In this document: piece by piece, positions 12,785-54,498 of the stretch
Layout: each line of letters opens with the position of its first letter
Position numbering within the stretch: position 1 is the first letter of the stretch
Source of the DNA: Sitta carolinensis
Taxonomy: Eukaryota > Chordata > Aves > Passeriformes > Sittidae
NCBI GenBank assembly: GCA_032173965.1
Contig: JAVUNC010000006.1
Span: 39,341,870-39,405,869 of the forward strand
Direction of reading: 5' to 3'
DNA: 64,000 nt
Position numbers and translations under genes: made by a program
Notes under the pieces: generated by a model
The model's database searches: none
Told to the model about the DNA's origin: nothing
The model's input: the letters and a program-made list of their open reading frames with translations, nothing else

Positions 12785-13008
12785 CATTATCATCCAACAT
12801 GGGTGTCAAAAAGGGCAGAGATCCTGATCACAGTTTACAACCATGGGACTGTTTTTTGCTGTAGAGGGGTGAGACAAGTGAGTCATCACTTGGCTCATAG
12901 GAGCTGCACCATTATGTGAGGTCAAATTCCCAACGTGATTGTGTTTGAGTTTGAGAGGGAGGCGTTAGGAATGAATGCACCAGGGAGCCCTGAACACAGG
13001 GCATGGAG
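12785..13008 (+). repeat. 222-bp repeat, copy A (empty-site copy)
   Basis: This block recurs in inverted orientation at 15609-16071. By hand comparison the two copies differ at about eight positions over about 222 bases (about 96% identity), apart from one 241-bp insertion in copy B. Similarity stops abruptly at both ends. In copy A the sequence runs without interruption through CCCATGG into the TTGTAAAC homologue, where copy B carries the palindrome. The repeat family is not recognised, and no terminal inverted repeats or protein are apparent. Confidence 0.85.
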
Positions 13009-15608
13009 GCCTGTTTAGATCAGGAACTAACCTGAGGACCTGAAGATTCTAGGATGGTGCTCCTCCACTTACCAACCTGAGTGGCAACAGGCATGAGTGA
13101 CAAAGAATGTCCGTGAAGGATGGACATGAAAGCTGGAGCAGCACGGGTGATTAACTACACACCACAGGAACCAAATATGAGATAAGAAGCTACAAAGATT
13201 ACCTTGCTTCCAACTAGTGCCCCAAGTAAATATGCACTGACTGTACCTCCATTCTGCCAGTACTCCTGTACCTTGACATCAGACCTGTCAGGCCATATTT
13301 CCATTTACAAAAGGCAACATAAGCCAAGAATGATGAAATAGCTGATCATTTCAGCAATTCATTCCCTAACTCGCCTCTGTATTCTCAAACGCTGTTGTAC
13401 TAAACTATGTATCTGACAGGTGAATTGCATGGTAAGACCAAACTGATGATTTTTTTCTGGCAAGATTAATTTGTATCAGCTTCTCTCTGTGGCAAGTACA
13501 AGGTTCCTGGAGCAACAGCCTTTGTTGGTCGAACAGTGCCAGTAAGCAACCTATAAAGATACAAAAGCACACAGTTCCTGGGTGATGGCATAAACAAAGA
13601 TCCAAAATTCAGGCTCCAGAAAAAGCACGTGATATGGTGAGCTAGTGTCATGTGAAAAGGGGAGATTTTCTTGACCCTTAATGTTTAATTTGTCTGTCAA
13701 CACCCCAGGGGAGCCAAGATCCTTGCACCTGACCAGTCTGTCAGAGTCCTGTTATGGAGACCCTTCACTGAGCAGTCCTGCTGGATCATAGGATTGTTCC
13801 ACTGACTTAGCCAGGGACAACAGCATAAGAGAGACCCCTCATTGGGTCTTCCTCTTTATTTGAGTACATTACCCACTGCTGGCGATTTACAGTGCCCATG
13901 AAGGACTCACACAGTTTATGGAATAACACTTTATTATAAAACTGTGACAGGCTAAGGTTTGATGAGTGCTGGTGATAGTATCTGACTGCAAAAACATATT
14001 CAAAGCAATGTGCAGACAAGCTCTAATCCCCAGTAAAATATTCAGCACGCATAGAGTTTGATTCTTACACAATAGGTGTCTCCACAAGGGAGAAGACAGT
14101 TTCAGCCTATCAACTGATAGTTGTAATGGAGTCTTCCCTAACTTTCCCCCTTTCTCAACTTACTTTCATACTACTTCTCTACATTTAGGTGGAGCTTGGG
14201 TGACTCCAGTCATACATACCTTTGTTACGGATCGGTGTAAAATTCTCTCACTTCATTTTTAAACATACAGTCAAAAATACAGAGCACATGCCCAATGAGA
14301 GGTGGTTGTACCTTGGGGGTGGGTAACTTTGGGGTGGAGGTGAGTGTTAATGCTACAATATATACAATATATAGGCTATAATAAACCAAGTTCATGCAAG
14401 GAGAATTATTTCACCACACTGTTGGCTCAGAGCAGGACATCTCCTGTCTCCCTTGGCTGACAGGTTTTATGCCGTTTCTCAGCTGCAAAGTACCATCAAA
14501 TTCTCCTCCCTGCAAGGATTTCAGCAGAGTCCAAATGAGGTGTCTCCATCCTCTGTTCCATTCCCCTTAGCAGGTGCTATGGTTGCAGACTGCGGGTGTG
14601 GGGAATCATCGTGAAATACGTTTTGAGCACACCAACTGCATTCCATCCAGGGAGCAGCAACTGTGTTTTACTCTATAACTTCCATACTGTTATAACCTCT
14701 ATTAAGCTGTGAATATAACCTCTCTGTTTCCTCTGATATCACCCCCAGTCATCTTTCTGCAGCTGGGTGAAATGCAGTGAAAGTGGATGGATGGATGTTA
14801 CTGCTGATCTTAAGTTGGCTCTAAGATACAGTCTAGTTCCATTGCAGAGAAACGGCCATCTCCATTCCAAAACACTGCACAAGTCACTGCCCAAAGGAGG
14901 GCAAAATATCCAGAAAATTCAAATGAGGGGAATGGGAACAGATATGACCTTCTAAGTACTGTATTGAACAGAAGTCTTGGGGACAGGGAACATAAGTAAA
15001 AGCAGATAAAGCATACGAGGCTCCAAACAAAGCTAGGACAATCTTGGTAGTCAGTCCTGACTAAAGCCTAGAGAAAAACAGGTCTTTGGTATGGAGAAAA
15101 TGTGTGGTGGTGTGTGCCCCTCCCTCCCTCCCCACCCACCTCTGGATGCACTACAATCTAAGAAATGCTTTTCAGCCCTCAGCCTTGATGAACAGCACCT
15201 GGGCTCGGCTCCTCTTGAGCTTATCAGAAATACTGCCTGCTCCCAGGAACTCATGCTGTCTAATCAGCTCCTGCTTTTCAACAAACAGCCTTGGAAACTT
15301 ACTTTTCTTGCCTGAATAACAATCCAAGTGTACCTTTCCTTGGAAAGTTTGATAGGAAAAAAAAAAAAATGGAAATTGCAGCCAGGATGGAAAATTACTA
15401 TGGCTAAAGCCAACTCTCTTGTGACCTTACAAAGTGCAGTCCTAAGTGAGACCCTTTGAGCTTTCCAGGACTGCAATGGGCTGTGACCAGCAATCTCCCT
15501 CTGAGTGGGATGTCTCTCAGAGCTCACAAAATTTCAAGTCTGCTACCCAATTGCTCCTTCTAGAACTTGCCCTTCAGCCATCTCCAAAATTCACAAATCA
15601 CCTCTCTG
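13009..15608. other. Spacer between the inverted repeat copies
   Basis: About 2.6 kb separates the two inverted 222-bp copies. No gene, RNA or repeat family was recognised. It includes a 12-A run near 15358 and AT-rich stretches near 14350. Confidence 0.6.
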
Positions 15609-16071
15609 ATCCATGCCCTGCGCTCAGGGCTCCCTGGTGCATTCACTCCTAACGCCTCCCTCTCAAACTCAAACACAATCACATTGGGAATTTGACCTCA
15701 CATAATGGTGCAGCTCCCATGAGCCAAGTGATGACTCACTTGTCTCACCCCTCGACAGCAAAAAACAGTCCCATGGTATAGTCTGAGGCTCCTGGGCCTG
15801 AATTTCTGAGTTTCTAGACTCAGTTTCTTCATGATGTTTTGGTTCCGGAGGACCTGGTTCTCACAGGCTTGACATAAACATTGCAAGTGTTATTGTAACA
15901 AGAGTGATGTTTATGTCAAGCCTGTGAGAACCAGGTCCTCCGGAACCAAAACATCATGAAGAAACTGAGTCTAGAAACTCAGAAATTCAGGCCCAGGAGC
16001 CTCAGACTATACCATGGTTGTAAACTATGATCAGGATCTCTGCCTTTTTTGACACCCATGTTGGATGATAT
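15609..16071 (-). repeat. 222-bp repeat, copy B (filled-site copy)
   Basis: This is the reverse complement of the block at 12785-13008, split into 15609-15776 and 16012-16071 by a 235-bp palindrome. CCATGG, present once in copy A, is present on both sides of the insert here. Differences from copy A include the tetramer GTGT/GCGC region near the left end and single substitutions near 15645, 15682, 15718, 15754 and 16027. Confidence 0.85.
15777..16011. mobile_element. Perfect-palindrome (foldback) insertion with 6-bp target duplication
   Basis: The left arm 15777-15881 and right arm 15907-16011 are exact reverse complements over all 105 bases when compared by eye. A 25-nt loop (15882-15906) separates them. 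The outer ends read TATAGTCTGAGGCTCC. CCATGG flanks both sides (15771-15776 and 16012-16017), while the paralogous site at about 12839-12844 has a single CCATGG and no insert, so the net gain is 241 bp. This is the signature of a transposition-like insertion of a hairpin element (MITE or foldback type). There is no coding capacity, so mobilisation would need an outside transposase. The 6-bp palindromic target rules out a simple TA or TTAA target. I cannot assign a superfamily. Perfect arms imply a recent insertion or ongoing arm homogenisation. Confidence 0.75.
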
Positions 16072-18180
16072 TGATACTTTTCAGTTGGTGGAACAAGGCA
16101 GTTTGCTCTGCCAGTTCACTGCAATAGTATCCTTGAGACTTAAAATGCAATTTAAAAATGGAATTTGCTCTTCTGATTTCATCTGGTTTCCCTATTTTGC
16201 AACTGCCTAGTTCAGAGGCATAAGCTGCAGCCACTGCACACAGGTGTCTTGAGCAGTGCACAGAGCCATATCAGAGTTGCAGGTGTGATTCCAGGAGTTC
16301 TGTGGGATGTGTTTGGTGCTGCCTGTGGCAGTAGCTGTGCCCTGGGATGGGCATTCCCATGCTGTGACTTTTCTGCAGGGATATCCTGGACTCTTCTGTC
16401 ACTGCAGCCCTAGTGTGAGCATGGCCTTCTGTGTCCCCTGCACTGTGCTGGAAGGGACCAGATGCCCCTAAAACACAGGCTATGCTGGCCCCATGCTCAG
16501 GGCAGGGTGAGGTCCCTCTGTGCAGGGGAGCACTACAGCTGCTGTGTGAGACTGTACAGTCCTACATGAGCTAACCAGCAGGTCCCTTAATGTTATATAC
16601 ATTTCCTAAACCAACACTGAAACAATCACGTTCTAAGGGTTCATGTTAGTTGGGTTCAAGGACAGATGAAGTGACCAGTCTGTAGGTACCTGCATGTGAA
16701 AAGGGCTTGTGCTTTAATAAATAACACAGCAGTGAGATCCTGTGCTTGGCTGGTGAAGCAGCTTATCCTCTCTAGAAGTAAGACACTAGCAGGTGAAACT
16801 CCTCCCTGTACAGGTGGGCAGGCAGGGAGTAGAGGGTGCTGTCCTACATATGCCTAGTGAATTGTAGACTGATGGACCATCTGCACCCTATGGCAAAAAC
16901 TAGTCAGTATAATTCAATCCATTTTGTTCAAAAGGAGAGGAGGCAGGAGGAAAATGCTTATAGCCAGCTATGGCAATAGGGGAAAAATACTTCAGAAACT
17001 CTACAGTACATAGTCCCCTAATACACTTCCCTTTCTTGTTAATTTTTTATTATACTTATTAGTTTCCTCATAGATTACTTCAACTCTGCAAAAGCGCTCC
17101 CCTGCTCATCCAGAAATAAATCACCTGTGCCTCTTCCCCACCAGTGCTCCCCTCTGCACCTACACTGAAGCCAGTCCACTTGCACAAGCACTCAAGTGCC
17201 ATGCAGGGGTGTTTGCTGCTTTGATCCCAAGGTCCTTCCTAGTAGCACCAGTCTCCCCAGTGGTCCCAGCCTGCAAGACAAGAGATGGGACATGGCCCAG
17301 CCCATCTTAGCTGGTGGCTCTCTCTCACTGCATGTCAAAATCAGGTGAAGAAAGCTTACTGCTGAGGAGAGTGCATACCTGCTTCAGTGGCAGTCCAGAT
17401 ATGGGAGTGGCCACAGACAGCAAAAAAAGGAACAAGTTCAAACACCCACCGTGCACTCCTGACCACTGAGGCTTTGTTTGTACCTCTCATTATAAAAAGC
17501 CCTCCTGTCCAAAGGGGACATGGAGTCCTGAAGCAGACTGGACACACACTGCTGCCTACAAATAGGCAGAAACCAGGCTGTGAAGCTCTTCTGTCTTCTT
17601 GAGGGAAGAAAAATTACTGTCTTTCAGAGAAGCTAATTCACTTGTTAGGTACTGCATGTTCATATCAATTTTGCAATAAGATCCATGACAAAGGCTCCAA
17701 GATGCGACTACAATACATAAAAATTACTATCAATAGTAGCAAATCAGAGAGAAAAGGATGAGACCATTCTCTAGAGTTCATATGCTTGAACATGATAACT
17801 CTTCATTTTGTTTGTCCCTGTTGCTAAGTGCAAAGAAAAAACACAGCCCTTCCCTCTAAATTACAGAGGAGAAATCAAAGGTCACACTTCATCTTTTCAG
17901 TGTGTGATTAAGCATGTCAGGCTGTTTCCTTGCTGCCAATTAACACTCCTGCAGCTCGGGAACTGCTCCCTCACGAGGATGCCTACAGGTGTTTAACAAT
18001 GCACAAATACACTCTGTGATTTCCTTCTGGCCTTGTCTGCGTGATGCTTGGTCACTCAAACTGTACTGAGGCTGGTGACACCCACCCCCCAAACTAAATA
18101 TAGCATTTCGTTTACCTGGTCTTTGAACGAAGTACCTCTTTCCAAACCCCGTCAGAAAACACGTTTGTACATAAACCTAT
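16072..18180. other. Intergenic DNA upstream of the SPTLC2 CpG island
   Basis: This is the proximal 5' flank with no exon or repeat family I can support. Composition becomes slightly more GC-rich from 16300 to 17600, then rises sharply into the CpG island. Enhancers cannot be judged from sequence alone. Confidence 0.55.
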
Positions 18181-18808
18181 TATGGTTTTAAACGGAGCCG
18201 TGGGCTTAGCGACCAGCCGAGAAGCTCCAGCTGCCGGGGGCGATGCAGCTCAGCAGAGCGGCCAGGCTCACGGCAGTCTTCAGCCCGAGTGTAAACCCTA
18301 TTGGAATTGAGCTCTGCCCGAGGCTTCTCTGCAGGGTTCCCTGCAAGGCCCTTCGATGTCCTGGTGGACTCCGGGCGAGACACATCTCTTCCGAGCTGCT
18401 GGCAAGGGCATTAGAGTAACTACGTCTGATTCCCTAAACGCTTTCCGGCGCTCTCACCCGGGGCTCTCCGTCGGCTCCGACGGATGATTTCATCAGGACA
18501 CAGCCCAAGGCGTCCTGGGACAGACCTCCAGGTCCTGGAGGAACCGCTTCGTTCCTTGGCTCCCTTAACACGGAACAGCAAGGGGCTGCCCACTGCCTTA
18601 CCCCATCCCGGCCCTCTCCCCGCTCCAGCCACCAGCGTGCCCGAGGCAGAGCTGCCGTTTCGCGGCGGGGATGGCGACGGCGGCAGCACCACCCCGCTCC
18701 TGCTCCCTGCCCGCGGCGTGAGGGAAAGCGCTCACGGACACTCGGGTCCCTCCCGGCGCGCAAGGGGAGGGCGGGGCACCTCCCGCAGACCCGCCCCCGA
18801 GCCCGCGC

Positions 18809-19157
18809 ATTGGCTGCCGACCCAGCCCCGCCCCACTCCTCCCTCTGCCATTGGGCGGACGCGGCTTCTCTCTCGCGCCCCTCCCTCGGCCTCGAACTAT
18901 GATTGGCTAGCTATACCATTCCCCTTCACGCCCCGTCCCATCTCTGCCATGTGATTGGGCAGTGCTCACCTCTGGCTCCGCCTCCCCACGGGCGTTCCGC
19001 TTGGCGATTGGGCGAGCCCCGCCCTTCTCCTCGCTCCCGTCCCTCCCCCCCGGGCGCGGCGCGGGCTCCCATTGGGCTCCGCCCGCCCGCCCCTCACGCG
19101 CGCCGGCGCGCCCGGGCGGGGCCCGTCCCCTCGCGTGACGCCCGCGCCGGCGATTGG
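18809..19157 (-). promoter_or_regulatory. Array of seven CCAAT (NF-Y) boxes
   Basis: ATTGG, the reverse of CCAAT, occurs at 18809, 18850, 18902, 18954, 19007, 19071 and 19153, always in the same orientation. Intervals are 41, 52, 52, 53, 64 and 82 bp. Most boxes sit in a GATTGG or CATTGGG context and several abut GC boxes. NF-Y binds CCAAT in CpG-island promoters, commonly within 100 bp of the start site. Seven is unusually many. The last box is 84 bp upstream of the ATG. Confidence 0.75.
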
Positions 19158-19173
19158 GGGAGCGCGGGGCGCG

Positions 19174-19180
19174 CTTCCGG
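19174..19180 (+). promoter_or_regulatory. ETS-family site (CTTCCGG)
   Basis: CTTCCGGTG matches the GABP/ELK-type consensus often found at or next to the start site of TATA-less promoters. It lies 57 bp upstream of the start codon and 17 bp after the last CCAAT box, so transcription probably begins at or just after it. Confidence 0.5.
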
Positions 19181-19236
19181 TGCGGCGCGGCCCGGCCGGG
19201 CGGGGGCGGCGGAGCGGGCGCGGCGGGGCCGGCGCG

Positions 19237-49082
<29,846 letters not shown>

Positions 49083-52000
49083 GTGAGTCTTTCCAGCAGT
49101 AAGCATGTAGAAAGGGGAAGCCAAAAAGAGCCTCTATCCCTTTGACAGATAACACAGTGGACACTTTCATAATTATCTATTAGTAATTCTATGGTTGGAA
49201 TTTCTGGGTCATTAAACCAGTTTACAATTCAGCTTGGCAGAATAACAGCACAAGTTTTCAGCTAGAGGTAAGTCATCTTAATCTTGTTTAAGACACACTA
49301 TTTTCTTGTACTGATTTTTGTTCTCTGTCAAGCTATTCCAGCTACCTTCTTTCTCTTTCCATTGTCTCTCCTTTTTTATTTGCCCCACTTTAAACTTTGC
49401 TTTCAGAGTATTTTGCTGTTGTATCTTTTACGGTTGTGTGCTGGTTTATTGCAGTGGCAGTGCTTTCAATTTTCTTCTCTAGTATAATAGATATTTGCAT
49501 CTCAGTTAAAGTAAATATGGAAATGTTTCTGAAATCCCTTTTTACTTGTGGAACCAGAGACATTTTTCAAAGTCAGTGAACGTAATAGACTAGGAGAAGA
49601 AATTCAGCATATTTGCCTTTATTGTCTTAGTTTTCCTGTTTTATTATAGAAGTAAAAGAGGAAATTTGTACTGCTCTCTGGGCATTCAAAGTCATAATGA
49701 CAGATTCTTGTGTCTCATTTGCCTATGGGTAGCAGCTTCCTTCAGTTACAGCATGGAGTAAATAGCTCTTTAAGCTACCTCGAAACTGAAATGGTAGTTT
49801 ACATGAAGGTTACTTTTCCCTGTTCACAGGTAATTAAAAAGTTGTGAGCTGCTTATACAGAATGCTGATGCAGTTTGTTGAGGATCTGTTGGTGGCATTT
49901 TGGGACTCTTAGAATTCTGACTGCGGTATATATTGAATTCTTGGCACTTGAAGCATCTGGCCACAAGGTGGTGGTGGTGGTGTATGCGGAAGACATGAAT
50001 TGGCTTTTGAACGAACATGTGTCATCTGACCAACCAACCTGTTGGATAACTTACAGTGGAAAATCTCACCGGGAAATGACTTGAGAATTTTCATGTTATA
50101 ACGGTTTTCATTTGGTTTGTTTATATTATCTTGAGTGCAGAATAAAATGCCAGCAGTTGGTGTTGGTGTTTGCTCAGTAGAGACATCATCAGTGAGGCAA
50201 GTACAGCTGGGCAGCAGCCTGTCCTAGCTTTGAGTGCTTCAGAGTGGTCCATGTTAGAGACCTGTACCAAGAGCCAGGAGTTGACTCCCTGCTCTCGAGT
50301 ACAGGAATTAAGCAAGCTCTACACTACACAAAAAGTTGTCTGGCTGTAGTCTTAAAAGTAATTGTTTGAGGTTTTTATAGCTCATGATTTGCCAACAATC
50401 TGTGGTCTGCTTAGGCATTGCTTGTTTTGGGTTTCTTCTAGTATCTGTTTTGCTTAATGAAGCAGGAAACAAGGAATGTATAACTGATTTCTGTTTGCAG
50501 TATTTAAACTCAGGCATTTTTGTGTCTTTCTGAGGCTACAGTATGGTATTCGTTCAAGCCAGGAGAATGGAAGTAACTTCCATTCCAAGCTGTTCTTCTG
50601 CCATTATGCCAGCAAAATACATCTGAGCTGAAAGGCCAACCAGATTAGGAATCAATACAGTAAAAAAATAAAAGATTATTTTTGTTCTCATGTTGCTTAC
50701 GATGCATGTTGAGCTACATCCTGCTAGTTGGTGCCAAAAAGTACCAGAATTCTTAGGCATTCTAACGAGAAAATGAGTGGGTTTAGTGTTTGATAGGTGT
50801 CTTGTTTCCAAGTCTCTGTATGTCCACTTTCTATATAAGCTTTTGCACTTTTCATAAGTGATGGATATAACAGCTGGATAGCCAGAACCTGTCAAATCTC
50901 AAAGGGTTTCTCAGCTACGGGTTTCATGAAAGTGTTACTGGCTTTTTAAACATCTAAGTCAACTTTGAGTCAAGATAAGCACCTCATAGGATGATTTCTG
51001 CATGAAAGTGCTTTTCTATTTATTTTCTACAGAGTGCTGTTTCCCAGTCATGCATTTTTTAAATTGCCTTAAGGCTTTAGAGATAATATTACTTTGTAGA
51101 CATTTTCTGTGGACAAAGTTGGCAAAAGTTCAATTGGGTGACCTAAGCAACTTATTAGTGATAGCATGACAAGATTTTTTCTTTGTTTAAGGGCTTTGGC
51201 TGAAAAACTTTTGTTTGGATTCTGTGGAATTACAAATGGGGCTCTGGAGGACCACTGTCTGCAGTTGGCTTGACTATGCATAAATAAGGAGTAGATGGGT
51301 GCTGGTAATAGTTGTTAACTGTGAAAAACAAGTGGAGAAATAGTAGTTAAACTGTGTCACTGGTAAGCACCTTTGAATTGACTGTGTACTACAAAAATTT
51401 AATTGCTTTTGAGTTAGTCAGGCTAAACACACCAGTGAAGGAAACTGAGATAGGGCAATGGTTTTACAACAGCACAGGAGCTGGAGCTGGAATCAGAGCA
51501 GTAGATGGCTAGCTCCCCACCTCATGTTTTGGACCACAGCTAAATCTTTTAATAGCTTCAAGAATGCTTTCTTGAAAAGGGCTTTTGTGGCTTTTGTCTG
51601 CCTGCTTCTGTTTATCACATGCTATTTGTAAAGCCTGCTGTCCTCCATGGCATCAAAATCCTTCATGGAAATTGTCATATCAGATTGAGATAGTTTGTTG
51701 CTGAGGAATAAGTAATAGGAACCAAGTAGTTTTTGAAGAAGAAAGGGGTTTTGTATGTAATTTTGCAAGAATATGTTGTCTAGGTTATTTCTAAATCTAA
51801 ACAAGCGTCTGAAGACTCTAAGCTTACAAAATGAGGTGTTGTAGTTACTAAAACGTCACAAAACTAAACAAGTGAATGTCTCCTTTCAGATTTTTCCAGC
51901 AAGTTGCCAGTGACTAAACAGGATATTGGTAGAAGGCAGCACAGACAAAATACAGATGCTATGAAGAGCTTCTCTGCAGAGACCGTAAGATGTGCTTATG

Positions 52001-54498
52001 GGCAGATGTGCTGCCTTAGCTGGCACAGTAGTTTTCTTGTGTCTTGATTTCTATTCAAATTAATCCGTTAATTCTTTGTAAAGTCTATGCATGTAAGTGA
52101 CTAGCAAACTTCAGTCACCTTGAAGATAGTTACAGCAGTATAATTATATATGAATCTACTACTTGTTCCTTCATCCAGACTGCAAAAACAGCTAAAGCAA
52201 TGGCAGAGCTACTTTATGAGTTCTTGGTAGTGGTGCTTTCAGTACTGCAGCTCCTCTACATTCTCAGATCAATACTCTTGGTCCTGTTTTACTTTGCATT
52301 ACTTATCTTATACTGTAATTGACTAGAAGACCATCATAGGGTCTTAAAAAAAGCATGCTTGATCCCTTTGAGAATTTCTTCAGAGGAACAGTCATCCTCA
52401 AGAGTGTTGAAATATGTTGAGCATATAGACTCTCTTCAGAGAACTCAGGTGACAGTGTACATAAATATCTTGCATATCATCACATTTGACTTCAATATAT
52501 AGTAGAGCAAGGTGAGCAGGAGAGATGGAGAATCTTCTTTCTGCAAAAACAAACTTCTGGAACTGTTTTCCAATTCCAGGTCTCTATGGTTGAAAACTTT
52601 AATGAGAAAGTATTGCAGATGCTTGTCAGGAGTTTGGTGAATGTCGGTCTTACTCTGTTTAGCTGTGAAATGAATGAATGTCAGATAGTTTTGTAGATAA
52701 AGGAGCTTTTTAAACAATGATAATAAAAAGACACAATAAGTAGACTTTTCAGGGTCATAGTATACATACACAAAGTTGACAAATTGATTCTTGGAATGGA
52801 GTTCTGGGAAGCTGTAGTACAGAACCACTTGATTCTTGCTGTTATTTAAATTGACTGTAGGGAAAATGAGACAGCTTGGTTCTTGTCATAGTAAATGAGA
52901 CCTTGTTGTGATTTATGATGTTAAGTACTTGACCTGTCTTGCTGAATTTTTCAGCATCAATGATTTAGTTTGAGTTGAAAGCTGAATTTTTTGCTGCTAC
53001 GATCTCACTAGGACAGGGAATCCAGCAGTCTCCTTTCTGTTATTTACATAAGAGTCAGTGATACATCCTGTACAACTGGAGTTCTATTACCACTGTAGCT
53101 GTTCAGGACCCAGCCTGGTTGTTGCCCTGATAACAATGCTGGGGGCAAGTGGAAGAAAATCATAAGTAACCCGAGTGAGATGTAGGCAAATCAAAACATT
53201 CAAAGTGAAACCAGTCTCTAGTGACTGGTTAACCACCTTCAGAGGTAAAACTTAGTTTGCTCTCCTATGTGTTGAAAAGTGAAGATGAGCCTTAAATCTA
53301 GGTGTGTTTTAAGTTTCAACTAAAGCTGGCAGTGCTAATGGCTTGTAAAAGAGGTGACCTTAACTCAGTAATAGTAGTTATACCTCTAGACATTTGTAAA
53401 AAGTTTGACTGACTTGCACGTGAGTTTTAGGAGGCAAATATCCCACACCTAATCACAACACCATACATAGTGTGTGTAGAGTAAGTCATGGATAGACCTT
53501 GCCCAAGATGGCTCTTAAATTTTGACTGAACGTTGTCTTGAGCACTATATAGAAATCAAGGATTTTTATGCAACATAGTTCAGTGGAGGTAGTAGTTGCA
53601 CTGGCTATCTCAGCTGCTAAACTATTGGGAACAAGTAACTGCTCTTTGAAGGCTGGTCAGTCAGTCAGTCAGCACAGCATCAGATTGGTATTTGTCTCAG
53701 CACCTCAATTGTGAAGAGCCAGTAACTGATTCCATCTCATCAATGAAATCATTAAAAATTTTTAAAAAAAAATTTCTACTCTTGCCATTGCTATGTGCAC
53801 CCATATTGAGGAGTTAAATCAGAGAAGGCAGTTAAACAAATTATAACCTAAAGTAATAAGAATGCACAGCTGTCTTGGCAGAGAATTGAGCATAACTGAG
53901 CTGTTCAGAATTCAGGACCATTGTTGTACTGTTAATATGCCCAGGGAGAAGCATGATGTGGGGAAAAAAAACAACAAACCAAACTAAACTTAGATGGTCT
54001 GCTTAAATTCTGGAGGAGAAAAGACTACAATTAGTATTTTAACTTCCATGTGGTTAATCAGGCCCTCAAGTGAAGATAGGACCTCAGCAGTTCAATCATC
54101 TGCCTATCAGTAGGTTTCTTGAAATTGGACATTTTGTAATATTACCTTTTTCTTTCCAAATAAAAACCAGAATAACATGCAAGTACAAACATAAGCAGTA
54201 ATGAAGGAACAGTCCATGTTTCAGCGTCCAGAATTGAATTTTAAATAGCTTATGTTATATTTATAAATGAAGTCTGTACTTTGCCATTCGTTGCCAGCAG
54301 TCGATCCACAAATGGAAGCAGTGACTGCTGTCGTACTCCAGGGGGGAAATACTCCTTCTGCAGGCTGAGGCTGAAAACATTCAATTATCATTAAAATCAG
54401 TTCATTTGAATTTCCTCCAATAATGCACTTGTTAATGGGGTGTTAAATTATCACCTTGGGAACCTGGGGACCAGTCAAAACTAATTTGAGCAAAGTGA

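Noticed and set aside
12653..12919. Short + frame at 12.8 kb whose end resembles a minus frame at 15.7 kb
   Set aside because: The shared peptide is only the translation of the two 222-bp repeat copies; there is no other sign of coding.
15777..16011. Palindrome as a mariner-type element with a TA target (TA at both ends)
   Set aside because: The empty site reads CCATGGTTG without a TA at the junction, so TATA belongs to the element and the duplicated target is CCATGG.
15777..16011. Palindrome as a microRNA precursor
   Set aside because: A 105-bp perfect stem is far longer and more perfect than a pre-miRNA, and the insertion structure explains it better.
52445..52828. 127-codon minus-strand frame with protein-like composition
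   Set aside because: Extends stop-to-stop to about 149 codons but has no recognisable motif or supporting splice structure; frames of this size arise by chance in a window this long.
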